64,000 bases of DNA, from positions 620,001-684,000 of the forward strand of contig JAGTXO010000007.1 in NCBI GenBank assembly GCA_019448385.1. The letters are read 5' to 3'. This DNA is from Diacronema lutheri. Its lineage: Eukaryota > Haptophyta > Pavlovophyceae > Pavlovales > Pavlovaceae. This document shows positions 21,762 to 32,265 of the stretch, one piece after another; position 1 is the stretch's first letter, and each line of letters opens with the position of its first letter. The notes beneath the pieces are model-generated. The model had not been told where the DNA came from. It did no database searches and was given only the letters and a program-made list of their open reading frames with translations. Both the position numbers and the translations under genes were made by a program.

Positions 21762-23350
21762 ATGGACGTGGACGATGGCCTCGGCGGCGACGACGAGGTG
21801 GTGGCGGAGATGGACGTGTACCTGACGCAGGAGCTCGCCGAGCAGCTCTACGTCTTCCAATATCCGCTCCGCCCGCAGTGGAAGCCGCATGAGATGGCGT
21901 CGGAGCTCAAGACGGTCCGGCACCGCGCGCTGCAGCGTGCCGTGCAGCTCGAGCTGCAGCTCGACACATCGTCGCCGCACTACGATGGCGAGAGCCAGCG
22001 TCCGCTTGAGACGAGCATGCTGAGCTCGACGCCCGTGCCCGCGCAGACCAACCACTGCGTCGGCGTCGTCTCGGGCGGCACGGTTCACCTGACACCGCTG
22101 CACGCCGTCGTTCAGATGCGCCCGTCGATGGCGCACCTCGACGAGGAGGACACGGCGCGGCGCGAGGAGCGCGAGCGGGAGGCCAAGGCTGAGAAGCGTG
22201 GCGCGCGTCAGGACTCTGCCATCTCCGTCGACGCCAATGACGACGAGGACAAGGCTGACGACGACGAGATGCAGATGCTGCAGGTGCAGTTCCGGCGCGC
22301 TGAGTCAGAGAAGGTGCTCGAGCGCAAGCGGACGTCGTACGCGTCCTTGCACGAGGCGCGCGAGAAGGAGCCATGGGCCGAGCTCGCGTACCACACGCGC
22401 GATAGCGACGAGAGCCACATGCTGCGCGCGCTACTGCTATGTTCTTCCAAGGCGCACATTCCATTTGCCTGCGGTGCAGATGACTACCTCGCGCGCCTCT
22501 CGTGCGGGCGGGCGCACGTGCGCGCAGACGGCGCGGGCAACCAATTTGGCATGCCCATCGACCTGGAGCAGGCACGCCGCGGCGCGCCGTGCCGTGCCGC
22601 GTACCGCGCCGTGCCGTGCCGCTCACGCGCCCTCGCCCGCGCCCCGCGCCCCGCGCATTGCCGTGCGCCTGTCGGCCGTGCGCCTACCGGCCGCAGGAGC
22701 AGCCAAGCGTTTCTGAGCTGCCGGGGCTGTCGAAAGAGGCGCTCCGCCAGATGCGCCCGTCCGAGCGCGCCGGCACCATCCTACGCCACACGCACGTCAT
22801 GTCGTACGCGCGTCTGCGCGAGCTGTGCGCGCCAGCGCCGGCGGACGCGCTCCTGCACGGCCTGCCTGACGTCGCGGTTCTCGTGCAGGGCAACTGGGTG
22901 CTGCGTTCGGCGCTTGCGTGCGCGAGCGAGCGCGATGCGCGCTGCCGCGACGCGATGCTTCTCCACTTCACCAACGACAGGCACATGACCACGAAGGCAT
23001 TTGCTGACAGTGCCAAGCTCTCGACGCAGGCAGCGCGCGAGCTGCTCGCGCAGGTCGCGACGAGCCGGCCGGGGCACGGGTGGGAGTTCAAGCTGCCAAC
23101 GGACACGCAATTCGAGGCCGAGCACCCGCAGCTTGCGCTCGCGCAACGCGAGGCATGGCTGCGGCTCGGCGCGACGCTCCGGCAGCAGCCGCTCGGCGCG
23201 GCCGCGCCGACCGCGCCGGCGGGCGGCGCGCCGAAGGACGGCGCAGCGAGCAAGCGCGGCAAGGGCGCCGCGTCCATGGCTGGCGCCGGCGTCAAGGCCG
23301 CCGGCGCCAAAGCCACCGTGGGCGTAGGCAAGCCGCCGGGCGGCCGATGA
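21762..23350 (+). CDS. POLR3E: RNA polymerase III subunit RPC5
   Basis: Two exons, 21762..about 22610 and 22697..23350. The N-terminus (DEVVAEMDVYLTQELAEQLY, then VFQYPLRP) matches the RPC5/Sin domain closely. TVHLTPLHAVVQMRPSMAHLD-type residues and the FRRAESEKVLERKRTSYASL segment follow in family order, and exon 2 has the LVQGNWVLRS motif. RPC5 dimerises with RPC4 in the TFIIF-like module of Pol III, which makes tRNA and 5S rRNA. The product is about 500 aa, lacks the long C-terminal extension of animal RPC5 and ends in an Ala/Gly/Lys tail. The acceptor at 22696 is clear; the donor is less certain because the exon end is GC-repetitive, and 22611 is the phase-compatible choice. Confidence 0.92.
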
Positions 23351-23364
23351 CGGAAATATTTTGC

Positions 23365-23401
23365 AGGTGTGAATTTACGGCTCGCATCACAATTCACACC
23401 T
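23365..23401. terminator. Perfect 11-bp inverted repeat between convergent genes
   Basis: AGGTGTGAATT (23365-23375) and AATTCACACCT (23391-23401) form a perfect stem with a 15-nt loop. It sits in the 60-bp gap between the RPC5 stop (23350) and the stop of the convergent 204-aa gene (23411). It could serve as a shared 3'-end signal for both transcripts. It is also notably A/T-rich for this locus. Confidence 0.6.
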
Positions 23402-23410
23402 CCCGAACTG

Positions 23411-24384
23411 TCATTCGTCGTCCATGTCGCGCGGCGGTGGGTCCCCGCCGATGGGCTGTGGCTCCTCCGAGCCGGCAGGCCCAGGCGGGCTGCCGCCCGA
23501 CGTGCAGTCGGCATCGCCCGTGTCCGAGCCGGCGGGTGTGCCGGTTCCCGTCCCGCCCGTCCCGGCGCCCGTCTCTTTCGAGCCGCCCGAGCCAATGCCC
23601 GACGTGGCGGGCGAGCCGAGAGCGCGCTCGTCCGCGTGCTCCTCTGCATCGTCCGGTATTCGCTTTTGCGCCGATGTGAAGGACGTTGTCCCTGACGGAT
23701 TCAGCACGTGCGTGACTGCGCCCGTGCCGTAGAGCAGCCCATCCGTAAAAGGTCGAGCGCGCTGGTACGTGCTCAAATGTGGGTTGAACTGGCGCTGTTG
23801 CTGCTGCAGCTCGCGATTCCGCACGCTCTTCATGATCAGCTGTGGAGTGCGTGCGTGCCGAGGGGCGAGGGAGGGTCGGCCGGTCACGAGCGCGCGCTCG
23901 CGCTGGGCCGCGCGCGGCGCGAGGAGCCGGTGGCATCCCAGCAAGGGGAAAGACTGCGCAGCGGCGGGCAGCATGCGCGCGCACCTCCTTTGTGATGCGC
24001 AGAATGCACAGCTGGATCACCTCGTCCGTGAACTCGAGCCTCTCGAGCGACCTGTGCACTCGGCGCGGAGCAGGTCGCGCCGGGCCGAGCGCGAGCGGAG
24101 CGAGCGCCGTTGAGAGGGGAAAAGCAGCCGCACGGTGAGCCACAGCCCGCACGCGCCAGACGCGCGGGCACGGCGCCCTGCTCGAGCGTCCAGCGCGCGA
24201 GACGTGGGCAGATCCGGAAGCCGCCAACCACCCCCCCCCCCCTTCCAATTGGCCCCGCGCCCCACTGGCAGACGCGGTCGGCGCGCTGCGCAGCGACGTG
24301 CCTATTGACACGATCCTCGAGGTCCGTGAGCATCGCATCCACCTGGTGCGCGATCGGCTCGGCGCGGCCCACGTGCGCGGCCAT
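23411..24384 (-). CDS. Unrecognised 204-aa coiled-coil-like protein
   Basis: Three exons (24384..24266, 24051..23985, 23839..23411) join through phases 2 and 0, with acceptors CACAG and ACAG. The joined N-terminal 100 residues read as continuous helix: IAHQVDAMLTDLEDRVNRHV, then SLERLEFTDEVIQLCILRIT, then KSVRNRELQQQQRQFNPHL. The last 80 residues are Gly/Ser/Thr/Pro-rich and probably disordered, ending PRDMDDE. The frame continuity across three exons makes the gene credible. The helical part may be a small-subunit type of complex component, but no family is named. Confidence 0.65.
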
Positions 24385-24404
24385 GCAGACCACGAGCAGC
24401 GCAC

Positions 24405-24423
24405 AGCCTCCCCAAGGGAGGCT
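24405..24423. repeat. Perfect 8-bp hairpin (AGCCTCCC / GGGAGGCT, 3-nt loop)
   Basis: This lies in the divergent promoter between the 204-aa gene and Rpn13, 20 bp before the TATA-like box. It could be a protein-binding palindrome or chance. Confidence 0.45.
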
Positions 24424-24443
24424 TGGCCCTACCCGACCTTTAA

Positions 24444-24451
24444 TATAAAAG
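24444..24451 (+). promoter_or_regulatory. TATA box (TATAAAAG) upstream of Rpn13
   Basis: TATAAAAG starts 72 bp before the Rpn13 ATG (24516) in an A/T-rich island of an otherwise very GC-rich region. Spacing would place transcription start near 24475. It is the only clear TATA box found among the divergent promoters. Confidence 0.6.
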
Positions 24452-24515
24452 AGAACGACGCTTCCACTTTTATCGCCCTTGTAGGCTCACCCACGCGACC
24501 TTTTCGGCGGCCGCC

Positions 24516-25865
24516 ATGCTGTTCTCGTCCGCCGCGCGCGCCGGGCCGCGCCCGCTCGTGCAGTTCAAAGCAGGCAAGATGGCGCTGTCGGGCACGACGC
24601 TCGCGCCTGAGAAGCGCAAAGGCGAGCTCGCCATCCACCAGTCTGAGGACGGCCTGATGCACGTCACGTGGACGGACCTCGCCGCGTCCGCGCCCGAGGA
24701 CGACCTGATCGTCTTCCCGCAGGAGGTGTCGCTCAAGCGGATCGCGCAGTGCAAGGACGCGTACGCAATGGTGCTCGGCTGGACTACATCGAGCCGCAAG
24801 ATCTTCTTCTGGTCGCAGGAGCTTCGCAAGAAGGGGGCGGCCGCTGACGATTTTGCGGCCGAGGATGCGCTCGTCGCGAAGTTCAACTCGACCGTCGACA
24901 ACCCGCCCACGCCAGGCAGCGGTGGCGGCGGCGGCGGCGGCGGCGGCGGCACGATCGGGGGGCTGAGCCAGAGCAACTACAACGAGCTCATGGCCATGCT
25001 TCAGCGCAACGCGGGCGCCACGCGCGTCGAGCCCGCGCCCGCGCCGACGCCCGCACCGACGCCCGCCTCATCCGCGCCGACGCCGTCCGCGACGCCTAGC
25101 GTCGCGCCGACGGCAGCGACGCCCGCGGCGCCCATGGCGGAGCGCACGCACGCCGCGTCAGCCACGCCCGCCGCCGCCGCGCCCATCACCTCCGAGGGTC
25201 TGCAGGCCATCTTGCGCGGCGTGATGCAGCGGTCGCACACCGCGCAGCAGGACGGTGCGTGCGGCGCGGCCTCGCGCGCCTCCTCCGCGCTGGCCGGGAC
25301 GAGCTGCTGCGCATGCCGACCGCTCTATTTGTATCCCGCCCCACGCCCGCGTGCCCTGCGCGCGCTCGCGCCCTCCTTTGCCGCGCGCCCGCTTCCGGCC
25401 GGCGCGCTCGGCACGTCGCGCAGGCGCGCTGCTGCCCGAGCTCTTCTCGCGCGAGGAGCTGCTCGACGTAGTGCGCAGAAACTACAACGAGTTTCAGGCG
25501 CTCCTTCGCCCCCATCTCGCGCCCACCCAGCCGGCTGACTCGGTCGAGGAGACGCTCACGTCGCCCCAGCTCCGCCAGGCGGTCGGCCAGCTGGCCGCCG
25601 CACTCAACTCACCGAACGCCGAGCAGATCTTCGCCGAGCTCAACCTGCGCCCGGCGAACGCCGGCGTGCTCGGCTTCATCGAGGCCGTGCAGCAGCAGGC
25701 GGACAGCGCTGTGCGCGCCGCGCACCGGCGGTGCCCAGCGCCGCGAAGTTGGCCGCGGGGTTGCCACGCTCACGCACGCGCCTGCCGTCCCCGGCGTTCC
25801 GGTGCGCGCGCGCTGCGCAGGGCGGTGCGAGTGCTCCCGCGAGCGACCACATGGACACGAGCTGA
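24516..25865 (+). CDS. ADRM1: 26S proteasome ubiquitin receptor Rpn13
   Basis: Three exons (24516..25254, 25424..25710, 25821..25865) keep frame and give about 356 aa. The N-terminal Pru domain (LVQFKAGKMAL, GLMHVTWTDL, SSRKIFFWSQE) binds ubiquitin and the proteasome base subunit Rpn2. A Gly run and an Ala/Pro/Thr linker follow, then a DEUBAD domain (LTSPQLRQAVGQLAAALNSP) that binds the deubiquitinase UCH37/UCHL5. The tiny third exon adds a short tail ending DHMDTS, and MDxx is the usual Rpn13 C-terminus, which confirms the 45-nt exon. Introns of 169 and 110 bp start GTGCGTG and GTGCGCG. Confidence 0.95.
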
Positions 25866-26271
25866 GGCCAAAGATGCCGCAGCGCTGCCGCGTGCCTCTG
25901 CACGGCTGTCTGGCGCGCTGGGCGTCGCCTGGGCCTCGCGCGCGCCCTCGACCTCGAGTCTGGCGGCGGCGCGTGGCGGCGGGCGGCCCGCGCCGCGCTC
26001 GACGCTGCAATGCGCACCGTCCTTGATCATGCCGCGCCGCACGGGCGGCGCGCTCGTCGCGCCGATGTTCGTCGTGGCATGCCATTCCACTCGGCGACCG
26101 GACGCGCCGGCACAGGGGGGCCGGCCAGTCGTTGTGCCAGTCGGACGCAGTCACCGAGTCAGGCAGTCTTGCGCGATCGGATGACGGTCACGCATGGTGG
26201 CGCCCACCGACGCGCGCGCGCGCGGGATCGCCGCTGAGTGCGCCAGGCGCGCTTGTCGCACTGCTCCGACA
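25866..26271. other. Intergenic region between convergent Rpn13 and lipase
   Basis: About 400 bp between two stop codons. Short Arg-rich open frames on both strands look like base-composition artefacts. Nothing else is recognised. Confidence 0.5.
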
Positions 26272-28830
26272 TCAGGCCTTGCGCCCCTCTGGCGTGCGCC
26301 CTTCGCGTACGGCCGCTTGCGCGTTGCTCATCGCCTTGAAGTAGCTCGGCTCGAGGTGATGCTCGAGCGCGATGCCCGAGGTGATCGACGAGAGAAGCGA
26401 CAGCTCGGCCTCGACGAAGCGGCCCCGGATGCCGGCGAGCGCCGCGACGTCCTTGAGGGTCACGCCCTTGCCCGCCCCGCTCACGCTCTCCGTCAGCGTC
26501 TGAGCGACTTGCCCCGCCGCGCGCTGGAGCGCGCCGAGCGTGCCGATCGCGCCGCCAGCCTCCTCCCAGCCCGCGCCCGTCATGCGCTCGATCACCTCCT
26601 CGAGCGCGGGCAGCAGCCGAGCGTCGGGCACGCCGTCGTCGTCCGTGTCGAGCCGCACGCCGCCGCCGGCGGCACCGGCGGCGTTGTCGCCGCGCGCCTC
26701 GTCGATCGCGCCGAGCGGGTCGGCGAACGGCGAGTCGAGCAACTCAAGAGGGCACTCACGCTCGAGGCCGGCGCCCGCAACGGCGCAGAGTGGCTCGCGC
26801 TCGTCGACGAGCACCGTCCTGCCAGGGTGCCTGTAGTCAAGGATACCGCCGGCAAAGCGGCCGAGCGTTTCGGCGGCCGCGCCGCGCGGCATCCGCGTGA
26901 CCAGGTCCTGCCCGTTCACAATTCGAAACGCCTCGGGCACGTACGCATCGATGAGCGCGCACAAGTCAGCGTTGCCCACGCGCGGCGCGCCGTACGTGTA
27001 GAGCGCGATGCGCGCAAGCGGCAGCGCAGACTGGCCGATCTCGAGCGCGGCGAGCGTTGCGAGCGCGCCGCCGAGCGAATGTCCGGTGCAGAAGAGCGTC
27101 CAGCGCGGCCGGCGGAGCACGCGTGCGCGCGCGTCGGGGTCGTACGCGCGCGCGCCGATGGCGCCCGCGATGAGCTCGAACACGCGCGGCGCGACCGACG
27201 CCCATGCCGTGCGGAAGCCGGAGTGCACAAAGGGCTCGAGCGCGCCCGCGCGCGCGCCGGCCGTGTTCGCGCCTCCGACCGACCACGGCTGCTGAAGCAC
27301 CATCGCATCGATGATCAGATCCTTCCAGGCGGTCTGCTCCGTGCCGCGGAAGCTGAGCACGAGCTCGCGCGCCGCGCAGTCGCGCCAGACCGCCGCCTGC
27401 GTGTCGGTCTCTGCGTTGTCGACGTAGGCGATGAGTTCAAAACGGCGCGGGTTGACTTCGCCCCCACCCATCCCGAGCGTCGTCCAATCGATGCCCTCCG
27501 TCCCGCCGAGCGCGAGCGCGTTCGTCACGTTGCCCACCGCCGCGTCGACCGCACGCTCGGCGCCGGTGCTGTCCGCGCCGAGCAGCGCGCCGAGCGCCTG
27601 CGCCGCGGCGTCGGAGGCGAGCTCGCTCGACGCGCCGCCGCGCACGCTCGCCGCGTTCGCGTCGACGCGCCGCGTGGCGAGCGCCTCCTGCGCGCGCGCG
27701 ACCGCCCTCTTGACGAGATCGGCCTGCTCGTCGCCGTTGAGCGCGGACGCGGCGATGGCCGCCATCGCCTCATCCGAAAAGGCGTTGGCGTCCGGCACGT
27801 CGACCGAAGTCGAGGATGACGATGATGACGAGGCCGGGGCAGAGGGCGAGGCCGAAGATGCGAACGGGATGAATTTGCACGTGAGCTCGGCGGTCGCCTC
27901 GCGCGTCCACCGCTCGGCGATGGCCGCCGCGGCCGCGCCAAGGCCGGCGCCAACGAGGCCGCCAAAGAGGCCGCCGGCGACGGCGCCCGCGGCCATGCCC
28001 GGTCCGATCGGCGCGTTGTACTTGATCGCGAGCGTGCAGCTCTGCTCGACGGACGGGCGCGAGGCGAGGGGAGCAATCGGCAGCGTCGCAGACCCGAGCG
28101 TGTCGTCATCCTTGGCGACGTTCTCGTCGCGCAGCGTGAGGCGGAGGCGCGCGGTGGCGAGGTCGCCCACGTACAGGTAAAAGGTCTCGTCAAACTCTAC
28201 GACGCCCGCCGCGCGCTCCTTGCGTAACGCGTCGGGCGCGCGCGCCGCGTCGGCGCGCGCGTCGGGCGCGGCGGGCTTGCCGCCGCCGTCGCGCCGTTCG
28301 CCATTCCCCTCGCCCATGCGCCACTGCGTGCGCGAGCGGCAAACGTCGCGCACGGGCACTGTGGCGTCGGCTTTCGTCGGCACCCGCCGCCCCTCCACCA
28401 CCGAGAGCAGCGCGTACGGGTCGAGCGCGCCACCGGTGAGAAGCGCCTCGCCCGCGCCGGCCTTGGACGCCGAGTCGAAGAGCCCACGCACGCGGTGGAG
28501 GGTGACGACAAGGACGCCGGTGTAGCACTCCGTAACGAAGCCGGCGCGCTGGAAGGCCACGTCTGTGCTATCCGAGCCGCGCTCCCACTTGCCGCCCGTC
28601 ACCGGCACGTACGTGTGGAACGCGAGCGACGCGAGCTCGACGCTGCGGTCAAAGTCGAACGGCGGCCGGCTATCGTCGCAGTCCACGTCGTCGCGCGCGG
28701 CCGAACCGGTGAGCGCCGGCGCGAGCATCGCCGACCGAGCGCGCGGAGTCACGCGCGCGCGCGCCGGTGGCGCGCGCGCGCCATGCGGCGCGTGGAGGCC
28801 GGCCACGATGAGCGCGCCAAGCACCAGCAT
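26272..28830 (-). CDS. C2-domain class 3 lipase
   Basis: A single exon of 852 aa. A hydrophobic N-terminus (MLVLGALIVAGLHAPHGARA) suggests a signal or transit sequence. A C2-like domain (VLVVTLHRVRGLF ... LDPYALLSV ... ATARLRLTLRDEN) is interrupted by a low-complexity loop and followed by a Gly/Ala-rich helix-prone region near residues 270-300. The C-terminal half is a Lipase_3 alpha/beta hydrolase: FRGTEQTAWKDL oxyanion region, FCTGHSLGGALATLAA with the nucleophile Ser, NGQDLVTRMP with the catalytic Asp, and a later His (YRHPG). It probably hydrolyses membrane galactolipids or triacylglycerol under Ca2+/lipid control, as C2 domains usually target membranes. ATG at 28830 is 41 bp from the divergent gene. 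Confidence 0.93.
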   Translation of the reverse strand: MLVLGALIVAGLHAPHGARAPPARARVTPRARSAMLAPALTGSAARDDVDCDDSRPPFDFDRSVELASLAFHTYVPVTGGKWERGSDSTDVAFQRAGFVTECYTGVLVVTLHRVRGLFDSASKAGAGEALLTGGALDPYALLSVVEGRRVPTKADATVPVRDVCRSRTQWRMGEGNGERRDGGGKPAAPDARADAARAPDALRKERAAGVVEFDETFYLYVGDLATARLRLTLRDENVAKDDDTLGSATLPIAPLASRPSVEQSCTLAIKYNAPIGPGMAAGAVAGGLFGGLVGAGLGAAAAAIAERWTREATAELTCKFIPFASSASPSAPASSSSSSSTSVDVPDANAFSDEAMAAIAASALNGDEQADLVKRAVARAQEALATRRVDANAASVRGGASSELASDAAAQALGALLGADSTGAERAVDAAVGNVTNALALGGTEGIDWTTLGMGGGEVNPRRFELIAYVDNAETDTQAAVWRDCAARELVLSFRGTEQTAWKDLIIDAMVLQQPWSVGGANTAGARAGALEPFVHSGFRTAWASVAPRVFELIAGAIGARAYDPDARARVLRRPRWTLFCTGHSLGGALATLAALEIGQSALPLARIALYTYGAPRVGNADLCALIDAYVPEAFRIVNGQDLVTRMPRGAAAETLGRFAGGILDYRHPGRTVLVDEREPLCAVAGAGLERECPLELLDSPFADPLGAIDEARGDNAAGAAGGGVRLDTDDDGVPDARLLPALEEVIERMTGAGWEEAGGAIGTLGALQRAAGQVAQTLTESVSGAGKGVTLKDVAALAGIRGRFVEAELSLLSSITSGIALEHHLEPSYFKAMSNAQAAVREGRTPEGRKA

Positions 28831-28871
28831 CTGGAGGACGGCCTGTTACGTACCGTCACAGCTGTGGTCAC
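28831..28871. promoter_or_regulatory. 41-bp divergent promoter (lipase / membrane hydrolase)
   Basis: Only 41 bp separate the two ATGs. The gap contains TTACGTAC and CAGCTGTGG. If 28926 is used as the start of the plus gene the gap widens to 95 bp. Confidence 0.5.
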
Positions 28872-30735
28872 ATGTTGCAAGCCCGGCCGGCGGCGGCGTC
28901 CTTGACCTCCTTTGGTGGATCGGCGATGCGGGCCTTTTCAATCGTCGGGATGCTACTGGGCGGCGTCGGGCTGCTCGTGCACGGCGCGATGGCGACGGTG
29001 CGCATGCCCATCCTCCTCAACCATTTTAGCGCCCTCTGGCTCTGCGCCAGCCTCGTCGTTGCGAGCGCCGAGCTCTGGCTGACGGTGCGTGCGTTCGCGT
29101 CCGGCGCGCTGTCGAGCGTCCGTCGGATGCTCGCGACGCTCTACTTTTTGCTCGTCGCGGCGCTCTCGGCGGTGGCCGCCCTCGCGTACGCGGTCGATGG
29201 GCGCTTCGACCTGTTTTGCGAGGGTCTCGTGCAGGCCCTCGTCGGGCTCGTCGGGCTGTACGCGATGCTGTGCAGCAATCGCGACCGCTACCTCGCGTAC
29301 GGGCACGAGCAGTCGGCGGCCGAGCCGCAGCTGCAGCGGCGCGGCGACGCGGAGGCGGGCGTGACGCAGCAGCTATCTCCGGCGCCGCACCCGCCGCACC
29401 GCCACCGCGCGCCCAAGCCGCCGCCGCCTCCGCCCAAGCCGCTGCCCGAGTCAAAGCGGATCGGGCCCTGCGCTCACGCTTTCGTCCTCTTCGCGCATCT
29501 CCTCCTCCTCGCCTTCGTCGCGGCGGGCGCGGTGGTCGCGGCGTACGCGGCGCGCGGGTTCACGCCGACCGGCAAGCTCTACGCTTTCGTCGCCGACAAC
29601 CGCAATCTCGCCGTCAACGTGAGGTGCGTCGAGCCGGCCGCCGGCGCGCCCACGCCTCCGGGCAGGCAGCCCGCGCCGCGCCTCTGGGTGTCGCCGCCCG
29701 ACGGACGCGGCGTGCTCGACGTGTGGGGCTTGCAGCACCACCTCGCGCAGCGCGGCTGGCGATCATGCTCCTTCGACCCCGTCGGCCATGGCGCCTCCTC
29801 GCGCCAGCGCATGCGCATGGGCGGAAAAGGAATGTACCTTCCGCAGCTGATCGACGCAGTCGAGACAGACGACGATGCAGACGTGGCGATCGTCGCGTGG
29901 GGCGAGGGCGGTTCGGCGGCGCTGTCGGTGGCGGCGGGCGGCGTCGACGGCAACGCCGGACGCTCGCGCTTCACGCTCCGCGCCATCGCCCTCGTCGAGG
30001 TCTTCCCGCCAGGCGTCGAGTGCGTGCGCCCCGCCGGCCCCCCCCCCCCGCGCGCAAGTGGGGGGGGGGGGGGGGGGGGGGGGGGGAAGGAAGGGGGGGG
30101 GGGGGGGGGGGGGGGAACGGGGTCGCTGTGCTCACGCGCGGCGCGCGCGCGGCGCGCGCAGGTGGGACGAGCTCGCGCACGCCAACGCGTGGGACGCGGA
30201 GGAGCGGGGCGAGGCGCGGCAGCGCGGCCTAATGAAACGGCTGCGGTACACTCAATTTGTGCTCGCCATCGCCGCGCCGTGGGGGCTGCTGCCCGTCGTC
30301 ATGCCGGCGGGCGAGGCGCCGGCGCACTTCCACCCGGCGGAGCGCTGGGCTGAGCTGCGCGCCGCCGCGTGGCGGCCCAAGCACTGGGTGAGTGAGTACT
30401 GGGCGGCGCGCAGGGCGCTCGTCACGCCGGACGACGACGACCCGCTCGTCCGGCTCGCGCCGTTGGCCGTCCCGATTGGCGCAGTGGTGTGCGAGCTGCG
30501 GGGTGATGCGGCGTGCGTGCTGCCCAGTGGCGACGTGCTCGGCGAGAGCGCGTGCGCCGAGGCCAAGGCGAGCAGCGAGTATCGGCGCGCGGCGCAGCGC
30601 TCGCTCAACGCGCTGCTCGGCGTCAGCGCGACGAGCGTTGACGCAAACGAGCGATGCGGCGCTCTACCCATAAATTTTCCCGAGCGCGCGGCCGCGCGCG
30701 TGCACGCGGTGCTCGCCGACCTGCTGCGCGGCTAA
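28872..30735 (+). CDS. Multi-pass membrane protein with alpha/beta-hydrolase-like domain
   Basis: Two exons (28872..30019, 30162..30735) join in phase 2 and give about 573 aa. Four hydrophobic helices lie in the first 150 residues, and another near residue 205 (FVLFAHLLLLAFVAAGAVVA) follows a His/Pro linker. The soluble part has hydrolase-like features: LQHHLAQRGWRSCSFDPVGHG, the turn VAIVAWGEGGSAALSVA (a GxGxG-like nucleophile elbow without the usual Ser), and the C-terminal LLGVSATSVDANERCGALPI. The serine is not at the expected place, so catalysis is doubtful. The intron is 142 bp and almost entirely G-runs, with a GTGCGTG donor. ATG 28926 is an alternative start. Confidence 0.75.
30036..30116 (+). 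repeat. Intronic C8 then long interrupted G tract
   Basis: About 50 G in two blocks inside the intron of the membrane hydrolase gene. Potential G-quadruplex, and prone to sequencing length errors. Confidence 0.85.
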
Positions 30736-30769
30736 CGGCGCGTATGCAGTGCCATCTCCTCCTCCTTCT

Positions 30770-31560
30770 TCGCAAAACTCTCTTTCCACGCCAGCTGTGC
30801 GCGACGGTGTCGACTGCCGGCCCCTCGATAGCGCCAGGTCGGACGCCGACCGCCTCGAGCCAGCGCGCGAGCTCAGCGAGTCGCGCACCGTCAGCCACTT
30901 TGCGCGCTCAAGGATCCGTGCGCCTCTCGACGCGACCTGCATTGCATGTGCAGTGCATCTCGCCGAGGGGATGGACGAGGTCCGCGTACGCAGCGACCGC
31001 TCGTGAACAGCAGCCGAGGCGTCGCGTGGCGGCGGCTCTCCGTCGAGCTGGCAGACGTGGTACACGATGTTTTGCACCCACAGGTGCTGGCCGTACTTGC
31101 CGGTCATCAGCTCGAGCAAGGTGAGCAGACTGGAGACTTGGCTTGGCGCGTCGTCCTGCCAGTGCAAAGGGCCTTCCGGGTTTGTGACGAGGATTGAGAC
31201 CGCGCGCATCGCCACAGCATTGGTTGGAAGCTCTTCTTGTCGTCGCTGCAAAAGCGTGGCGACAAGCGAAGCTGTGCAAAGCAGTCGTCTCCGGCGGGTG
31301 CGCAGATCGGAAGTGGGATTGCGGCACCTTGCCTTCTTGGATGCGGCGGCTGCGCCGGCCGCCGCCGCAGGCGTGCCGACTGCCGGCGCGCTCGCAAGCG
31401 CGCTCGCGCCCGGCTGCGCGGCGCAATCAGGACGCGCGGTCGGCCGCGCGCGCGCGGTCTGCGAGGCCGGAGGCGCGATCCGCTGACCATGCGCGAACGC
31501 CGGATAAGACGTTACCGCCCGACATATTCGAGCCGTTGGCGTGCGCGTTGTCGCGTTGTC
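30770..31560 (-). pseudogene. Broken polysaccharide-pyruvyltransferase-like gene, N-terminal part
   Basis: On the minus strand, segments such as MRAVSILVTNPEGPLHWQDD and ERAKWLTVRDSLSSR read as part of a pyruvyltransferase-like protein. About 250 bp (30770-31020) matches 63731-64000 at roughly 93% by eye. The reading frame shifts after DSLSSR because this copy has two extra bases relative to the 63.8-kb copy, and the homology stops abruptly near 30770, 35 bp from the neighbouring gene's stop. It is therefore a truncated, frameshifted duplicate of a host-type gene. The lower GC here matches the intact family members downstream. Confidence 0.65.
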
Positions 31561-31776
31561 CATCGGCGCGATGTGCTTCGAGACCGTTTCGCACTTTCCT
31601 CGCGAGGAGCGCGGTGGGGTCCGTGGTATGCGAGCCCCGAACTGATCGAGAAAAAGGCCTGTTGCCTAGCTCGTCGCACATACACCAAAATTGCCAAAGT
31701 TCGGGCGTAGGCTGCCTCTCATGAAGTTACTTTGAAAATAGGCGTAGCTAGGAAGAGGGCTTACGCTGTAAAAATA

Positions 31777-32248
31777 TACTAACGACGCTTTCCGACGGGT
31801 CAACAGATGGGGTCAGGAAGTGCGGGGTCAGGAAGTGCGCAGCGAGGCGCCAGGCGGAGCAGGCCCAAAGGCCCACACGCGCCTAGCCACCGCGCGCCGC
31901 CGCCCGCGCGCCGCCGCACCGGTGGCCGCCGTCAACCACACCACCGGCCGACGCGCACGCGCACGCCGAGGCCCGAAGATCGTCGGCGACGAACGCCACC
32001 CCCGAGCCGCCGCCTGCCACGTCGCCAAGCTGCCCGCCGCCGCTGCAGAGCGCGACGCCCGCCGCCAGCGAGCCGCCGCCCTCCCCGCCGCGTCGCCGCC
32101 CCCTGCCGCCGCCGCGAAGCGCACCGCCACCCGCCGCCAGCGTGGCAAGCGCCGCGATGCTGGCCGCGTGGCCGCGCACGCGCGCCCCGCCGCCCCCAAA
32201 CCCACCGACCGGGGCGAAAAGTACGTTGTTCGCGGTGCCGGCGCAGTC
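31777..32248 (-). mobile_element. 5'-truncated LINE insertion (copy B) with 17-bp target duplication
   Basis: The 472-bp insert is flanked by perfect copies of CTTACGCTGTAAAAATA (31760-31776 and 32249-32265). Read on the minus strand it runs from GACTGCGCCGG to the tail ...GTCGTTAGTA, near identical to copy A. Severe 5' truncation plus a target duplication is the hallmark of target-primed reverse transcription. The right duplication directly abuts the ATG (32266) of a pyruvyltransferase-like gene, so the insertion separated that gene from its original leader and promoter. The perfect duplication says it is young. Confidence 0.9.
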
Positions 32249-32265
32249 CTTACGCTGTAAAAATA

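Noticed and set aside
21738-22136. Antisense frame running upstream from the 143-aa ORF
   Set aside because: It overlaps RPC5 exon 1, which is conserved in family order; the minus reading is His/Arg shadow sequence.
18283-32248. The two inverted near-identical 470-bp copies as borders of a 14-kb composite element
   Set aside because: Copy B alone has a private 17-bp target duplication, so it inserted by itself; the genes between are ordinary.
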